64,000 nt of DNA from Crotalaria pallida (GCA_037953625.1 CM075655.1:125061001-125125000), one strand, 5' to 3'. Numbered from the stretch's first letter, positions 34,338-46,845 are shown. The notes: a model not told the origin generated them from the letters alone. Translations and numbers: made by a program.

Positions 34338-34754
34338 AAACTATAAGTACCAATGTACCATAATAGCTAAGAGATGCGAGAAAGAGAAACAGAAGGAGCG
34401 ATCCGCAACACCGGCGCATGGGCACGGCCCTTATGGCAGAGATTGAATCGTACCGCGCATGGGCTGCATTTCTGGCTCTGTTGGCTTGGCCAGCTGCACT
34501 CCCAAATTAAAACGGAAATGAAATATACCTAAATACTCTTCTTGAATAATCATTAATTTTTTTCATTATCCTATTAAACAAGAACATGATAATTATTGCA
34601 TCTTTGAACTTTTAATAAGAATAATTTTTGTATTCAAATAAGAAAAATAAATAAAAGCGGAGATAGTATTTTATATTTTCATCAATATAATTTTTAATAG
34701 CAAGTGATGCATTTAATCAATTAATTTAATAATTTTAATTTAAAAGAAAATCTT

Positions 34755-35003
34755 TAAGCTTTGTATATAGAGCATTTTATATTTTCTATGCATCATTAAT
34801 TATTTTTTCTTTTTTTGCTCTTATTAATGCTTTGACTAACCATGTTTTTTTGTTATTGATTAATGAATGTTAACTTTCAAAGTAAAGTGGAGTAGGTAAA
34901 ATTGTAATGTTACAATATATTCTCATAAAATTCAAAAAACTAATCACTTTTCTTGATTCAAGAAATACGGTTAAATATGTGCTATATACAGGACCGGAAG
35001 GAA
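34755..35003. mobile_element. Stowaway MITE lacking its left TIR
   Basis: Body as in 17992-18286 (TCTATGCATCATTAATT, TGGAGTAGGTAAAATTGT), right end CAGGACCGGAAGGAA. It abuts the next MITE. Confidence 0.65.
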
Positions 35004-35007
35004 TATA

Positions 35008-35279
35008 CTCCCTCCGGTCCTATTTATAAGACTCTTTTGGGGTTTTTCACTCTCATCAAGGAGAGTGGATAAATGTGTTAGTGGCATTGGAAATGTGAAA
35101 ATTTGATATACTTTCTCAAAACTACCCCTATAATTATTATTGGAACTCTAAAAAGTGTTGACTTTATAGGGGTGTTAGTGGAAAAAAGTAATTAAATGCT
35201 ATTAAAAATTGAAAAATGATCTTATAAATGGACCAAAATAAAAATCCTAAAAGGATCTTATAAATAAGACCGGAGGGAG
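35008..35279. mobile_element. Stowaway MITE, intact
   Basis: CTCCCTCCGGTCCTATTTAT / ATAAATAAGACCGGAGGGAG; TA on both sides. Confidence 0.9.
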
Positions 35280-35492
35280 TAAAATTTTTATGGGAATTTA
35301 AAATCATAATACGAAAAGAATAGAAGTACGGTCACGATGTGGTGGCGTTATGTTCCCTTCACCGGCACATAACATGATTAATTTTATGGGTATCCGATCA
35401 AGTCACCTCTTTTTCACGCTCTCAAATCTCTCTACCTCAGTAAACAAAAGAAGATGTTTATTCTCTTTTGCTCTCATAGATTAAGTTATGTA

Positions 35493-35841
35493 CTCCATCC
35501 ATTTCACAATGTTTGGCATTTTAGGTCTGGACGCACATATTAAAAAAGTATTAATTATTATAAGTATCATGTATAGTTTATCTAAAATGTCACTATTTAA
35601 TCCTTATTGAAAATTGTAATAGTATTTAACTTTTATTAATAAGTGTGTCCATTAATTAATGTATAGTGGTTTAGAGATGAGAGAGATGATAAAAGTAGAA
35701 TTAATGAGGAGTAAGATAAATGATTGAATGAAAGGTTAATATTGGAAAAAAAATATGTTTGTGTATTGAAAATGTAAAAGGCCAAATATTGTGAAACAAG
35801 AAAAAGAGGCTAAAAGACCAAAAGTTATGAAATGGAGGGAG
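35493..35841. mobile_element. Stowaway MITE, intact
   Basis: CTCCATCCATTTCACAATGT / GTTATGAAATGGAGGGAG; TA at the left, TA at 35842-35843. Confidence 0.85.
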
Positions 35842-35902
35842 TAAATTAAAAAAGATAAGTGTTAACAAGTACTCTTCTACTACCCTTGGTACGTTTGATA
35901 AG

Positions 35903-36455
35903 TAGCGGTGACAATTCGGAGGGGCGGGCGGACATTGCCCATGCCCATCAAAAGCCCGCTTTTTTGCGGGCATGCCCGCCCGCCCATTATAATATTTTGG
36001 GCATAAAATCCATGCCCTGCCCGCCCTAAATGCGGGCAGGGCATGCTCATGGGCGGTCCATTTAAATAAAAAAAAAATCATATATTTATTTTTTTGGAAC
36101 ATAAAAAAAATATCATATATTCTATCTTCAAAATTCATAAAATGTAGACTAAGATTGCATAACATATAAAATGTTCACACTCAAAATTCATAAAAACATA
36201 ATAATAAAGTTTGATACTCGACAAAAAATGTAGGGCGACTTCTAATTGTGTAGCTCCTAATTTTTATTTTTTAAAAAAACTAAATAATGGGCGGCCCGTG
36301 GGCGGCCGGCCGCCCACCCAATGATGCCCGACAGAATAAATGGGCATGGAGGGCGGGGCCCATTCGAAAATGGGCTAAAAAATGATGCTCTGCCCACAAA
36401 AAATGTAGGGCGGGTGGGCGGGGCCCATGGGCATCCGCCCTAATTGCCAGCACTA
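35903..36455. mobile_element. GC-rich hAT-type MITE with perfect 8-bp target duplication
   Basis: Ends TAGCGGTGACAATTCGG and, reversed, TAGTGCTGGCAATTAGG. TTGATAAG flanks it exactly at 35895-35902 and 36456-36463, the length and TAG start typical of hAT elements. Both arms are arrays of GGGC/GCCC words (GGGCGGGCGG, GCCCGCCC, TGGGCGGCC) around an AT-rich centre, so it can fold extensively. No transposase. An open frame across its left arm is not a gene. Confidence 0.85.
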
Positions 36456-36531
36456 TTGATAAGCAACTAAAAAATAATAAAAAAGTATTAAAAAAAATAC
36501 ATTTTTTGAAATTCTCGAAAAAAAATAAATA

Positions 36532-36776
36532 CTCTCTTTGACTATATAAGCAAAACTAACCAACTTTCTTAAATTTTATTTCATTCTCAATGTCACTTTC
36601 CAAAAACATCCATAGAAAATTGTTATCTTATTTAATTTTTGTTTCATTCCCAATCCAACTTTCCTAAAATACCTCTATTCTTTTATAAATTTGAGAAAAT
36701 TAAATACAATAATCAACTAACCTCCTTAATGAGCGTAAAATTAGTTAATTTTGCTTATAATTCGAGGCGGAGGGAC
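36532..36776. mobile_element. Stowaway MITE
   Basis: CTCTCTTTGACTATATAAGC at the left; ATAATTCGAGGCGGAGGGAC at the right. Confidence 0.7.
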
Positions 36777-36777
36777 T

Positions 36778-38109
36778 ACTAACTTATGATTGTTTTTCCT
36801 ATTAAAATAACCTTTACTTTGCTAGCAATACCCATTAAAAAATGAGTAAATAATAATAAATTTTGATTTTGATTTATTTTGACTAAATTAATTTTATAGT
36901 ATCATAAAAGTGTCACATTTTTGGACGAAGGAAAGAGAAAAATTTTAAAAATTAAAAAATGTGATGAAAATAAAAAATATAAAAAGTGTGATAACTTCAT
37001 CACTCATAATCATATTACACCGTCTTTGATTTGTTATTTATAATATAAATAAAGCCTAATTAAATTTTACTAAATTATTTGAAAAAAAAATTGTTGATAA
37101 AAGTAAAATTCGCTTTGATGATTTTTATGTTTCGAAAAATATTAGTCTTCAATTATCGAGTTAAGAATATCCTTAGTGCATACAAAAATTTTTATGTCCC
37201 TGTGTTACGAGGCTCCGATCCTTTGTCATATATCTTTTTTTTCTTTGTTAATTAGTGCTCTAAAAATATTTATTAAGGTTATTAGTTTTAAAAAAGTAAT
37301 TATGAGCGAGTATGCAATATATACGTAATACATGTGTAATAGACAAGAAATGATTAGTCGATCCGAGCCCACAATGGCAGCTATTAGGCCGATGTACGAA
37401 ATATTTTCAATATTCCTCTCAAATAGTTCGCCTAATAAGAGACCAAACCTAGTTGAATTAGGTCAAACGATTCCCTTTGTAAGTATACCTCTTATCACAA
37501 GGGTCGGGTATGTTTTCTCTAAACCTTATTCTTAAGAACTACATGTGTTTTGATTTCCTTTTCACTGGATATACGTTAGACCACGGTCACTCTAACTCGC
37601 TAGATATAGCAACCCAAAAAACGTAACGTGGTGTTCTATAACCAATATATCCTCGTGTTTACTCAACATTTGAACAATCAACAATGTTGATACACCAAAA
37701 TATGTTTTTCATGGTGCTACAAAATAAGACTCTACAATTTGGGCTTGAATGATTGCTAAGAAATAGAAAGATAACTTCCAATGTTGTCAAGATTAGATTC
37801 AACAACCATTTATTTTTTCATGTTCATGGGTGATTGATAGCTTTGGATTGTTTTCTACATTAAAATCCGGCCACATGCATCAGTTATATATGAAGAACTT
37901 AATTAAGTTTTTCATCCTCGTTATTTAAGATTATTTTGACATATATCTATGTTTCGATTAAAATATAAAAATAAAAAATGTGTTGAGCTACGTGACCTTA
38001 CGTGTAGTGTTTGATGTGTACTTCTATCAACCATATTAGCAAAACACGAAGAGAATTGGATAAAGGAATACCATTCAAAAGGATGAGTATAAACATTGGA
38101 AAAAAAAAA
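36778..38109. other. Intergenic DNA, no gene seen
   Basis: 37340-37560 is less AT-rich and has an unassigned 67-codon frame (37332-37535). No recognisable domain, repeat or RNA. Confidence 0.4.
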
Positions 38110-38119
38110 GGAAATGTAT

Positions 38120-38295
38120 TTTTTTTTGTTTGCACCCAGGTATCCGGTCCACTGGGCCGACTAATTCAGTTCGAGGAGCGTCCCGGGTTAAGGTTTTATT
38201 CATCTCCCAACGTTGTTGCGGGGGATCGAACCGTGGTTCGCCCTACCAAGTGCAACCCCTGACACCACTGCGCCAACAGCTCGTTGGTAAAAAAT
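38120..38295 (-). mobile_element. Intact tRNA-derived SINE with 10-bp target duplication
   Basis: Minus strand: A-box-like GTTGGCGCAGTGGTGTCAGG, B-box GGTTCGATCCCCC, A-tail read as a T-run at 38120-38127. GGAAATGTAT flanks it at 38110-38119 and 38296-38305. Younger relative of 3024-3192. Confidence 0.9.
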
Positions 38296-38566
38296 GGAAA
38301 TGTATGACAAAAGAATTCCACAACACAAAAATGTAAAACTAAATTAATACTAGAAATTTTTTTTATTAGTATATGAGATTTGATCCCGTTCACAAGTGCA
38401 CACAAAATATTTTATTAGTCGAGAGAAAACTCACCTAAAAAATTTAATCACTTAAAAAGATAATTTTTTTATTATTGTTAAGAAAATTCCTTGATTGAGA
38501 AAAATCTAGGAAGGAAATTGCTGTGAAATTGCAAAAGTACTTTGCAAAGGTTTTGTTATTGTTTAT

Positions 38567-39040
38567 GAAAATTGTTTTTTGCCCCCATTTATAATTTGCC
38601 CGAACGAAAAACCCTCCAGCTTTTTTAACTTTCCAGTTTTGATGAATCGAAAGTACTATTCTGGTTCGGTTAAGTCGAAAAGATTCCGACTCATTTTTAT
38701 ATTGTAACTGGACCTCACAAAACCATAAAGGGGCCTAAATTGATTCCGGTTTTGCTTAACCGGAATGTTCCCGATTTTACTTAAACAAATTTATTCCGGT
38801 TTGGCTTAACCGAAACTCTTCCGGTGTGAAAAAGTCGGAAATCTTCCGACAGCTATTTGTATAGAAACTTTATAAAACAAAACCGGAAAAGTGGTCTAAA
38901 TTTTTGCAGTTCAGTGAAACCGGAATCCGGTTTCCAGTTTGGTATTATCGAAAATTTTAACAAACTTAAGGATATTTTGGTCCAGACAAATTATAAATGG
39001 GGGCGAAAAAAGTCATATGCGGGGGCCAAAATTTTTTTCC
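38567..39040. mobile_element. Mutator-like MITE (candidate)
   Basis: Inverted ends TTGCCCCCATTTATAATTTG (near 38579) and CAAATTATAAATGGGGGCG (near 38987), extended outward by GGGGGCC-type sequence on the right. ATTGTTTAT lies at 38558-38566 and 39041-39049, a 9-bp duplication as made by Mutator elements. The interior repeats TTCCGGTTTTGCTTAACCGG-like words (about 38742, 38792 and 38883), several of them inverted. Confidence 0.6.
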
Positions 39041-40067
39041 ATTGTTTATAACCTTGACTCTTGAAATTTTTGAAATGCTTTAGTTAAGTTTTGAAAAGAA
39101 GAAAATTTAAAAAAAGAGTGATTAAAAAAAAAAGATGATTATACTATAATTTTATTAGATTTTATTAAATATTTTATGGTTTTCTTAACCCAACTATACA
39201 GGCGGTGGATAAATTAAAAAAAATGAATCTATTAATTAAAAAATAATACAAAATAAAATAAAATATTTTTACACTTACAATGATGAATAGTAGTAACGTA
39301 AAATACATAGATTTTTTTAGGTATTTATGGACATGAACATGATGACTAATTTTTCGGATATGATTCGATTATAGTAGAGATCGATGAATTTTTCAACTAA
39401 AATTTTTTACATTCGTGAAAGTTGAGGATTAAACCCAATCATTTGCTTAAATGACATAGTATTACACTAGTTGTGGGAACCTTGATGTAAAATGCCTAAG
39501 TAAGATGGAGGAGGGGACAGAATAATTTTAATTTAATAGAAATGAAAAGTATATTAGTATTGTATAAAATATTAAAGGGTTGTTAATTATTAAGATTATT
39601 AATATTGAAAAATAAATGATAAGTGAGATTTTTTGAAGTATCAAGAAAATTATACATTTTCATAAATTTTCACTATGTTTAGAGCTTTTTAATTGAGGGA
39701 CACAGTTAGCATTTACCAATATCAAAATGCTAAATAATGAAAATAAAGGGAGCAAAGTGTCACGAAAAGTAGCGGGTTTTCCGGTGTAAAGGACAAAGGG
39801 AGGCAGAAGCTGTTTGTTTTGACACGTAGGATAATGTGGACGGTAGGATGAAAACGAGAGGATGTCGGAGCCGTTGAGATGAGATGAATGACATCCATTC
39901 CATTGGGAATTTGATTATTGTTATTGAGAAGGAAAAGCAAAGAAAAGAAAAGAGAGTAGTAGTAGTATTAACAGCAGCAGTAATGCAGTAGTACAGTGAG
40001 AGTGTTGTTTTTGTCATTGTGCTAAGTTGTTAACTTAAACCACAGGATAGAGACACAAAAGGGGCAA
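39041..40067. other. Upstream region of the SRS gene
   Basis: AT-rich without coding signal up to about 39770, then lower-AT, low-copy sequence (39770-40067) that probably belongs to the promoter of the SRS gene. I cannot assign a TATA box or start site. Confidence 0.35.
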
Positions 40068-40128
40068 GTGCTCAGAACTCAAAAAAAGCTCATAAACTTA
40101 TTAAATAAATCTCTGCTCATCTCATCAG

Positions 40129-40133
<5 letters not shown>

Positions 40134-40162
<29 letters not shown>
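40134..40162 (+). repeat. (GA)n tract in the SRS leader region
   Basis: About 14 GA units, about 610 bp upstream of the SRS start. GA repeats are common in plant core promoters and leaders. Confidence 0.8.
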
Positions 40163-40165
<3 letters not shown>

Positions 40166-40738
40166 GTGTCTGAGAGGTGAGAGAAAAGAGAGACTTAAAT
40201 TGGAGGAGCAGCAGAAGCTGCAGTTGGTTGCAGAGAGAAAGAGAAGGTTGTGGCGGCGTTTGCAGTGCTGTGTTTTGTATTTGTTGTGTTGTGTAATTGT
40301 GTTGTTGTGGGTGCCCCTTCCTCCTCTTTTCTTTTTTCTTTTCTTTCTTTTTTAAATTTTGCTTCAATTAATGCTTCCTTCGTCCTTCTTTATTAAACAC
40401 AGAAAGTGAAGAAGAAGAAGAGCAGAAAAGAGAAAAGAGGAATGAATTGAATTGAATTAAATTGAAGAAGGAAGGCACGTTACACTTCCTCCTCCATCAA
40501 CTTTCAATTTACTCTTTCTCCAACCACAGCTACTATGAGTTAAGAACTTGTCCCAAAATTATTATTAAAAGCTAAAAAAATCTAACAGTGGTTGTTGTGC
40601 CTGTGAAGACACCAACAAAACGGAGGGAATAATTAATTCATCAGCAGCAATAGAACATACTCCTACTATAGTAGTGGTGGTGGAATTAATATTATATGAT
40701 GATATAAAAATAAGGAGAGGGATCGGGGTTAGGTTGAT

Positions 40739-40795
40739 ATGGATTTGAAGCTTCTACTACTACTACTACAAGAATGGCGGGTATTTTCTCATTAG
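40739..40795 (+). promoter_or_regulatory. Upstream ORF overlapping the SRS start codon
   Basis: ATG at 40739 in good context (G at -3, G at +4) opens an 18-codon frame, MDLKLLLLLLQEWRVFSH, ending with TAG at 40793-40795. It lies in another frame and runs past the SRS ATG at 40774. If present in the mRNA it would lower initiation at the main start. It depends on the leader not being spliced here. Confidence 0.5.
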
Positions 40796-42593
40796 GCGGT
40801 GGCAGTGGTGGTGGTGGTGGAGGACGAGGTAACAACAACAACAACAACCAAGACGACAACAATCAACAACAACCTCATACAGAATTTCCTCCGCCTCCGA
40901 CAGCGGAAACCTTATTTTGGTATAACAAGAATGTGGAAGATGTTTCCCCTTACCGAGGTTTGGAGTTATGGCACCATCACCAACACCAACCGCAAATCCC
41001 ACTAGGGAGACCTATTTTCCATCAAGATCTGTATTCGTTGGGGGTGGGGCCAAGCAGGGGTTCCGATACGGTTACGAGCTCCGGTGGTGGAGGAGGAAGT
41101 GGAGGAGGAGGAGGGATCAGTTGTCAGGATTGTGGGAACCAAGCGAAGAAAGATTGCCCTCACATGAGGTGTAGGACTTGCTGCAAGAGCCGTGGCTATG
41201 ATTGCCAAACCCATGTCAAAAGCACTTGGGTCCCCGCTTCTAAGCGTCGCGAAAGACTTCAACAACACCAACAGTCACACACAGAGAGAGATCATAGTCA
41301 TAACCCCTCACCCTCTTCTCGTTTGCGTTCTAACCCTTCACCCTCAGGTATGCTATATGTATATATGTATTAATATATTATTATTATTATTATTTTAATT
41401 ACTACAACTTATTTTGTGTTTTGTCTTGTCACATACACTTAGCTTGTCCCACTACTACATGACTACACCACACAGACACTCACACTCACTCACTCACTCA
41501 CTCACAGAGATTCTTTGTGAGATGAGTAGTGATGAGATCAAATTCTAGATCATATGAAAGAGAAGAGAAGAGAAGAATAATAATAATGGAGTGATGTGTG
41601 TGTCCAGGGAATTTCTCTGAAAAAGATATTCTGAGAAAGTTTTTGGAACTATACTCCGATCCTCCCTCCCTCCCTCCCTCCTCATCATATAATGGACATA
41701 CAGTATCAATTGCGTGTGAATTCATATTTTTTCATATCTATATTTTTTATTTTTAGGCTCCTTTTTCTTTTTCCAAAACACTGTTTTTTAGTAAGCTCTG
41801 ACGAGGTTTTTGACATGGAAGAAACTGCTTTTCCCTACCTCTCTCTCTCTCTTTCTCTCTGTGTCTGAATGCGTGTCTGTCTAAACTGTCCTCTCTTTCT
41901 TTGTTCAGACTTTCATACAAACCACGTTCACTTTCACCCTCACTCACATCCTTCTCAGCTTTCTTCATCATATGATGGATGTATGTATGTATCTCTGTGG
42001 TGGTTAGATTGCATTTTAGATATTTTTATCCTTTAGTTTTAATTTTTATTATTTGGGGTTGTTTTTATGATGATGCTCCTAAAAACATTTTCGTTTTGCT
42101 AACTCTCCCATGATCAATCACATTCATACATCACTAATCTAACCAATGCTTTTTCCTTCCTTTATTTTGTTATGTTTTCTCTCTCTGACTAATTTTATTA
42201 TTATATTATTCACAAAAAAAAAAAGGGTTAGAGAATACAGATTTTCCTGCTATGGTGAGTTCTCCTGCTGAGTTCAGATGCGTAAGAGTTAGTTCCATGG
42301 AGGACACTGAGGGGCAATATGCTTATCAAACAGCTGTGAACATTGGAGGGCATGTGTTCAAAGGGATTCTCTATGACCAAGGTCCAGATCATAGCACTAG
42401 TAGTTACACCGGTGGGGAAAGCTCATCCGCCACTGGTGTTCTTGGTGGAGGAGTTCAGCCCTTGAACCTCATCCCCTCTGCCGCCGTCACCACCGCCGGG
42501 GCACTTGTGGATCCTTCTTCCTTGTATCCACCTCAATTTAACACATTCATGGCTCCTAGTGGTACGCAATTCTTCCCTCACCCAAGATCTTGA
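40774..42593 (+). CDS. SRS: SHI/STYLISH (SRS) family zinc-finger transcription factor
   Basis: Exon 1 is 40774-41347 and exon 2 is 42226-42593, joined over an 878-bp intron (CAG|GTATGC donor, AAAAG|GG acceptor; split Gly codon 192). The product has 313 residues. Order of parts: Gly- and Asn/Gln-rich start (MAGIFSLGGG); RING-like zinc finger of the SRS family, C117, C120, C128, H130, C133, C136/C137, C144, H147; basic SKRRER at 156-161; then RCVRVSSMED at 209-218 and the family-specific IGGH domain (VNIGGHVFKGILYDQGPD, 229-246). It ends TQFFPHPRS, the usual SRS tail. Family knowledge: nuclear activators that bind ACTCTAC-type sites, promote auxin synthesis (YUCCA genes), and shape gynoecium, leaf and lateral-root development. 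The member (SHI, STY1/2, SRS5, LRP1) cannot be fixed from sequence alone. Confidence 0.96.
41348..42225 (+). other. Intron of the SRS gene
   Basis: GT...AG intron in the usual SRS position between zinc finger and IGGH domain. Contains a (CTC)-type low-complexity block at 41660-41685 and a CT-rich run at 41840-41860. No coding content. Confidence 0.9.
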
Positions 42594-44416
42594 AAAAACA
42601 ATCAAAGGCCAAACCAAAGAAAGAAAGAAAGAAAAAAAGATAATGATTATTTTTTCAATGGTTTTAAACTTGTTTTCAAGGTTTAAAATTGTGGTTACAT
42701 GTTCTGTTTATTGCAATTGCGGATAATTACGAGGAAAATATGGTTCATGAAGCTGCAATTGAAGTTGGAGATAGCTTTTCAAACCCTTAGCTTGCACGTA
42801 TCCCTTAGCTTGCTTTCGATCTTCTCTCAATTTTAATCTATCTTGTAGCTTTCTAGTTATAAATTGGATACATATTCAAGTAGAGGAGGGAAAGAAAGAA
42901 AGAAAAGAGAACTAGAGAAAATGCTGAAGTTGCATGTTTGATTATTGTGAGAATTATTGATTATTAATGCTTATTGGTTCAAAATTATATCATTTTCCTT
43001 GATTTCTTCTTTCCTTATTGATAACTATAGTAACTAGTTAAAGCTTCTTAATTTGTTTCTTTTTCTGTACGATATCATGGACATGTGATTCTAACATTTT
43101 GGTGGAGTGCGACTTTATTAATTTTATATTATATTATTTTTTTATTAGAGTGTTTTTTCTTTCATATTGTTGAATCCTACATCACTTTCTGGTTAGTTTT
43201 CAACTTGGAAGCTGCTTTTTTCCCTGCTTAGCCGTATGCTTGCCGGTTTGAAATTGAACTGGAAACACAAATTTTGATAAATTATTTGGACTACCTCTCT
43301 AGGAAACTTCTTCATTCTACTTCCTTTTCTTTTATTTATTTATTTTTTTTCATATTTCGGTATGGGCGGTCCAACCATGCATGAGCACAATCTAGTTTAA
43401 AAGGTGAAAGATCTCTATCCCTCTTCATTCCCATGTGATAACTGTAATTCTATTATCATATTCATCTAACTTTGCATAGATGTGACGTTGATTACTAAAC
43501 AGGAAATATTGCTTATCAATTTGCTCATATTTAATGCACATGCAGCAAACTATACGTATATAGGGGAACACTCCATTTAATATCTTAAGAGTACATCGTA
43601 TGTCATAATGCAAGAGTGTTGCTTGATCAAACAACGCTAAAACAAGTAAAACAAAAAGAAGAAAGCAGAATATTCCGTAACATTGAGATGCAACTTGCTT
43701 TCTCCTCCTTCTCATGCATATGGCCTGTGTCAGTTTCCTTTTAAACAAAATTTTAATGATGAATGTGCTATCATATATTTACAAAGACATTTTAGTCACA
43801 ATTGCAGCATAAGTAATAGATAATGCTAGTAGATAACTAGGTAGCATCAAAAACCAACTTTTAATGATATTGTGAACCATACATCATTCTTGTTATATGA
43901 CTTTATTCTAAAAGAAATTGCAGATTTTATGGTTATAAAAAAAAAAAAAAAATCAGTCCTACAAAAGCGAACAAGCATAAGTGTACTTCTTAAACCCCAA
44001 AATTTTAAAATTTGACATGAGATAAGAATAACATGCATTTCTTTGTAAGATATTTTCCTTTGATATCATGAAGATATATTGCACACCCCATGCATATAAA
44101 TGGACTTGAGTCATGTGGGTTTCGATTCATCTAAAGCATATATGCATGGATACCTCGCTCTTTCTAGTATAACTGTTTTGGCTCTCTTATTACTAAGCTC
44201 TGCAAAGTTAGAGGTACTGACAAAATTTGAATAACTTCCTATGATGTTTGGTTGTAATGAGAACAGTTATAAAATTTTTTGTATTAATAAAAACTATTAA
44301 AAATAATGTCCTTTATATTTCTTGCTACTCCATATTTCACCTCTTATGATATTAAAAAATAGTATGAAATTTTAATCACTTAATTTCAATATCAACAATA
44401 GTATAATAAGTTAATA
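42594..44416. other. 3' flank of the SRS gene and intergenic DNA
   Basis: The probable 3' UTR lies within the first few hundred bases. There is no further gene; frames at 43425-43748 and 43847-44038 on the minus strand have no recognisable product. Confidence 0.4.
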
Positions 44417-44689
44417 CTACCTCCGTCCCTAATTATAAGACCCTCTTGGAAGATTTCACGTCCATTAAGAAAGTGGAATAATTTAGTTAATTGTATTGAA
44501 AATGTGAACTTTTGATATGTATTTTCAAAATTACCCCTATTAATATTATTGGGAATCTAAAAAGTGTTAAATAAATAAGGGTGTTTGTGGAAAAAAATAA
44601 TTAATGCTCATTGCAAATTGGTAAAGGGCCTTATAAATAGGGACAAAATAAAAATGTTAAGAGAGCCTTATAATTAGGGACGAAGGGAG
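44417..44689. mobile_element. Stowaway MITE, intact
   Basis: CTACCTCCGTCCCTAATTAT / ATAATTAGGGACGAAGGGAG; TA on both sides. Confidence 0.88.
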
Positions 44690-44842
44690 TATATTTTTCA
44701 CTGATCATAAGTGGGTGTGTCAAGGAATATTCACTTTTGTGGTATAGGTGATATCTTTTCATCTATTTTGAACTTCATGACATATATAGTTATTTGATTA
44801 TGGGAAAACTTATGTTGTCTCACATCAGTTATCAAAATTATA

Positions 44843-45072
44843 CTTCCTTTTGTTATAAAACATCATTTTAATTTTCAATAGCATTTAATTATTTATTTAC
44901 ACAAATATTCTTATTTGTTACGTTTTAGAAAGTCCTAATAATAATTATAAGAGTAGTTTTGAAAAAGTATATCAAATTTTCACATTTTCAATATCATTAA
45001 CAAATTTAACTATTTCTCTTGATGAAAGTAAAAAATCTCAAAAAAGTCTTATTACATATAGAATCCGAAAGA
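44843..45072. mobile_element. Degenerate Stowaway-like MITE
   Basis: CTTCCTTTTGTTATAAAACA at the left; ACATATAGAATCCGAAAG at the right; interior as in the 33195 copy. Confidence 0.55.
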
Positions 45073-45427
45073 ATATGTCACTTTTTTTATTGATTGATTA
45101 ATTTAAATAATTGAAATATATCCACTTTTACAAAAATGGCACTCATGAAGAGCAATTAATGAATTAAATTGGAGTCTAGCTAAAATAAAATTCTTACCTC
45201 ATGATCAGTTCTTTTAATTTGCCTATGGTTTTTTTAAAAGTTTATGTTAGGATTTGAGTAGTTATGAAGACTTGTGTCTAAGGATTTGACCCCTCTTTGT
45301 CCCCCATCCTATGTTTGGATATATTATTGGCGGTGGAACATAATGTAACAAGATAGAATGAGATGGAGTAGTGAGATAAAGTTAGTGTTCCGCTTGTTGG
45401 TTCCATCACATACATTCTAATTTGATA

Positions 45428-45767
45428 CTCGCAATGTTCCATATTTTTTAGGTTTGAGCATATAAATTAAGAAAGTGTTAATTATTGTAAGTTTTATGTG
45501 TACTTTGTCTAAAATGTTCCTATTTAATCTTTATTGAAAATTGTAGTAGTATTTAATTTTTATTAATAAATTTGTCCATTAATTAATGTATAGTGGTTTA
45601 AAGATGAGAGGATGATAAAAGTATAATTAATAAGGAATAAGAGAAATAATTGAATGAAAGGTTAAAGTTGAAAAGGAAAATATGTTTATCTATTGAAATT
45701 GTAAAAAATAAAAAATATGAAATATTAAAAAAAAAACTTAAAAGACCAAAAAATATGAAAAAAGGAG
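45428..45767. mobile_element. Stowaway-like MITE
   Basis: CTCGCAATGTTCCATATTTT at the left; AAAAAATATGAAAAAAGGAG at the right; interior GTATAGTGGTTTAAAGATG as in 35493-35841. A decayed relative of the 13398 family follows at about 45870-46115. Confidence 0.65.
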
Positions 45768-46630
45768 TATAGCTGTTCGACTCCAGCATCACATTCCATT
45801 AATTCAAACATAGTCTTATGGTTTAGTCTTCCTTGATAACATGAAGTTTAAAATTTAGAAATTATTAATGCATATTTTCTCCTTGATTTACGATAAAAGG
45901 ATTAATTTTATTAAAGAGGTTAGTAGATTATATTAAAATAGATGTTTCTTAATAAAATATCATTGGAAATAAAATAAAAATAAATTGAGATGACCATTTT
46001 CTAGAGATATTTTAGAGAAATAATATTGAGAATGAAACAAAAATTAAGAAGATTAATTATTTTTTACTTATATTTTAAGTCAATATATTTTTTTTCTTAC
46101 GTTGCCAATCGGAGAGACTGATTCCTAACACTGCACACTTGCATTTGATTCACATGCTAACTGCTACTAAAATACAAGTTTTAATGTTAATTTATCATCC
46201 TGTAAACATTTGTTAGAACCTGTCCTCATTTGATTGGATTTTGCATTATGAGTATTTATAAGTATTTCCTTGTTTTCGTTCGTACAGCATACACACCGCT
46301 GTGACTTGTGAGCCAGCCAACAAAAGAATTGATCCATTTTTAAATTTTTTTAAAGACATTTTTAACGGCGAATGTGGTATGTCGTACGGTGTATCCGTTA
46401 TGCGGTAAGCAAGATAAATAAGAAAATTATGTTGATATAATTTGATAGGATTACTCTGATACTCTCGAGTGAATTTGTCTCGAAAATAAATAAAAAAACA
46501 AGTCTTTATTCATTTTTGATTGAATGAGTTATATGTGAATTTCAACCGATTAGATAATCAAAAAGTGAATGCATCATTTTGTAGCTCATTTTAAAAGCAA
46601 ATTCATTTTTGAATTTTTTTTTTCTAATCT

Positions 46631-46834
46631 CCCCCATGCGGATTGGCCTAGTGGAAACCGGCTGGGCGCTTAGAAACTTCCGGGTTAAAGGCTCGAGTCT
46701 CAGTGAGACAACAATTCCTAGGGAGGATCCATATCGTTGAGTCAAAGATCTCACAGTTCACTGATCCAGAGTGGATTAATTGCGCCACAAAAAATGTGAA
46801 ATCCAGACACCACCTGATTTCGAAAAAAAAAAAA
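46631..46834 (+). mobile_element. tRNA-derived SINE
   Basis: A-box-like GATTGGCCTAGTGGAAACC, B-box-like AAAGGCTCGAGTCTCAG, A-tail at 46823-46834. TTTCTAATCT (46621-46630) and TTTCCTAATCT (46835-46845) are the probable target duplication. Confidence 0.75.
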
Positions 46835-46845
46835 TTTCCTAATCT

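Noticed and set aside
35701..36165. 154-codon frame on the minus strand
   Set aside because: It runs from a Stowaway into the GC-rich arm of a hAT MITE; the sequence is repeat-derived.
40068..40355. 95-codon frame in the SRS leader and its antisense partner
   Set aside because: Generated by the GA repeat (alternating Arg-Glu) and low-complexity DNA; no conserved product.
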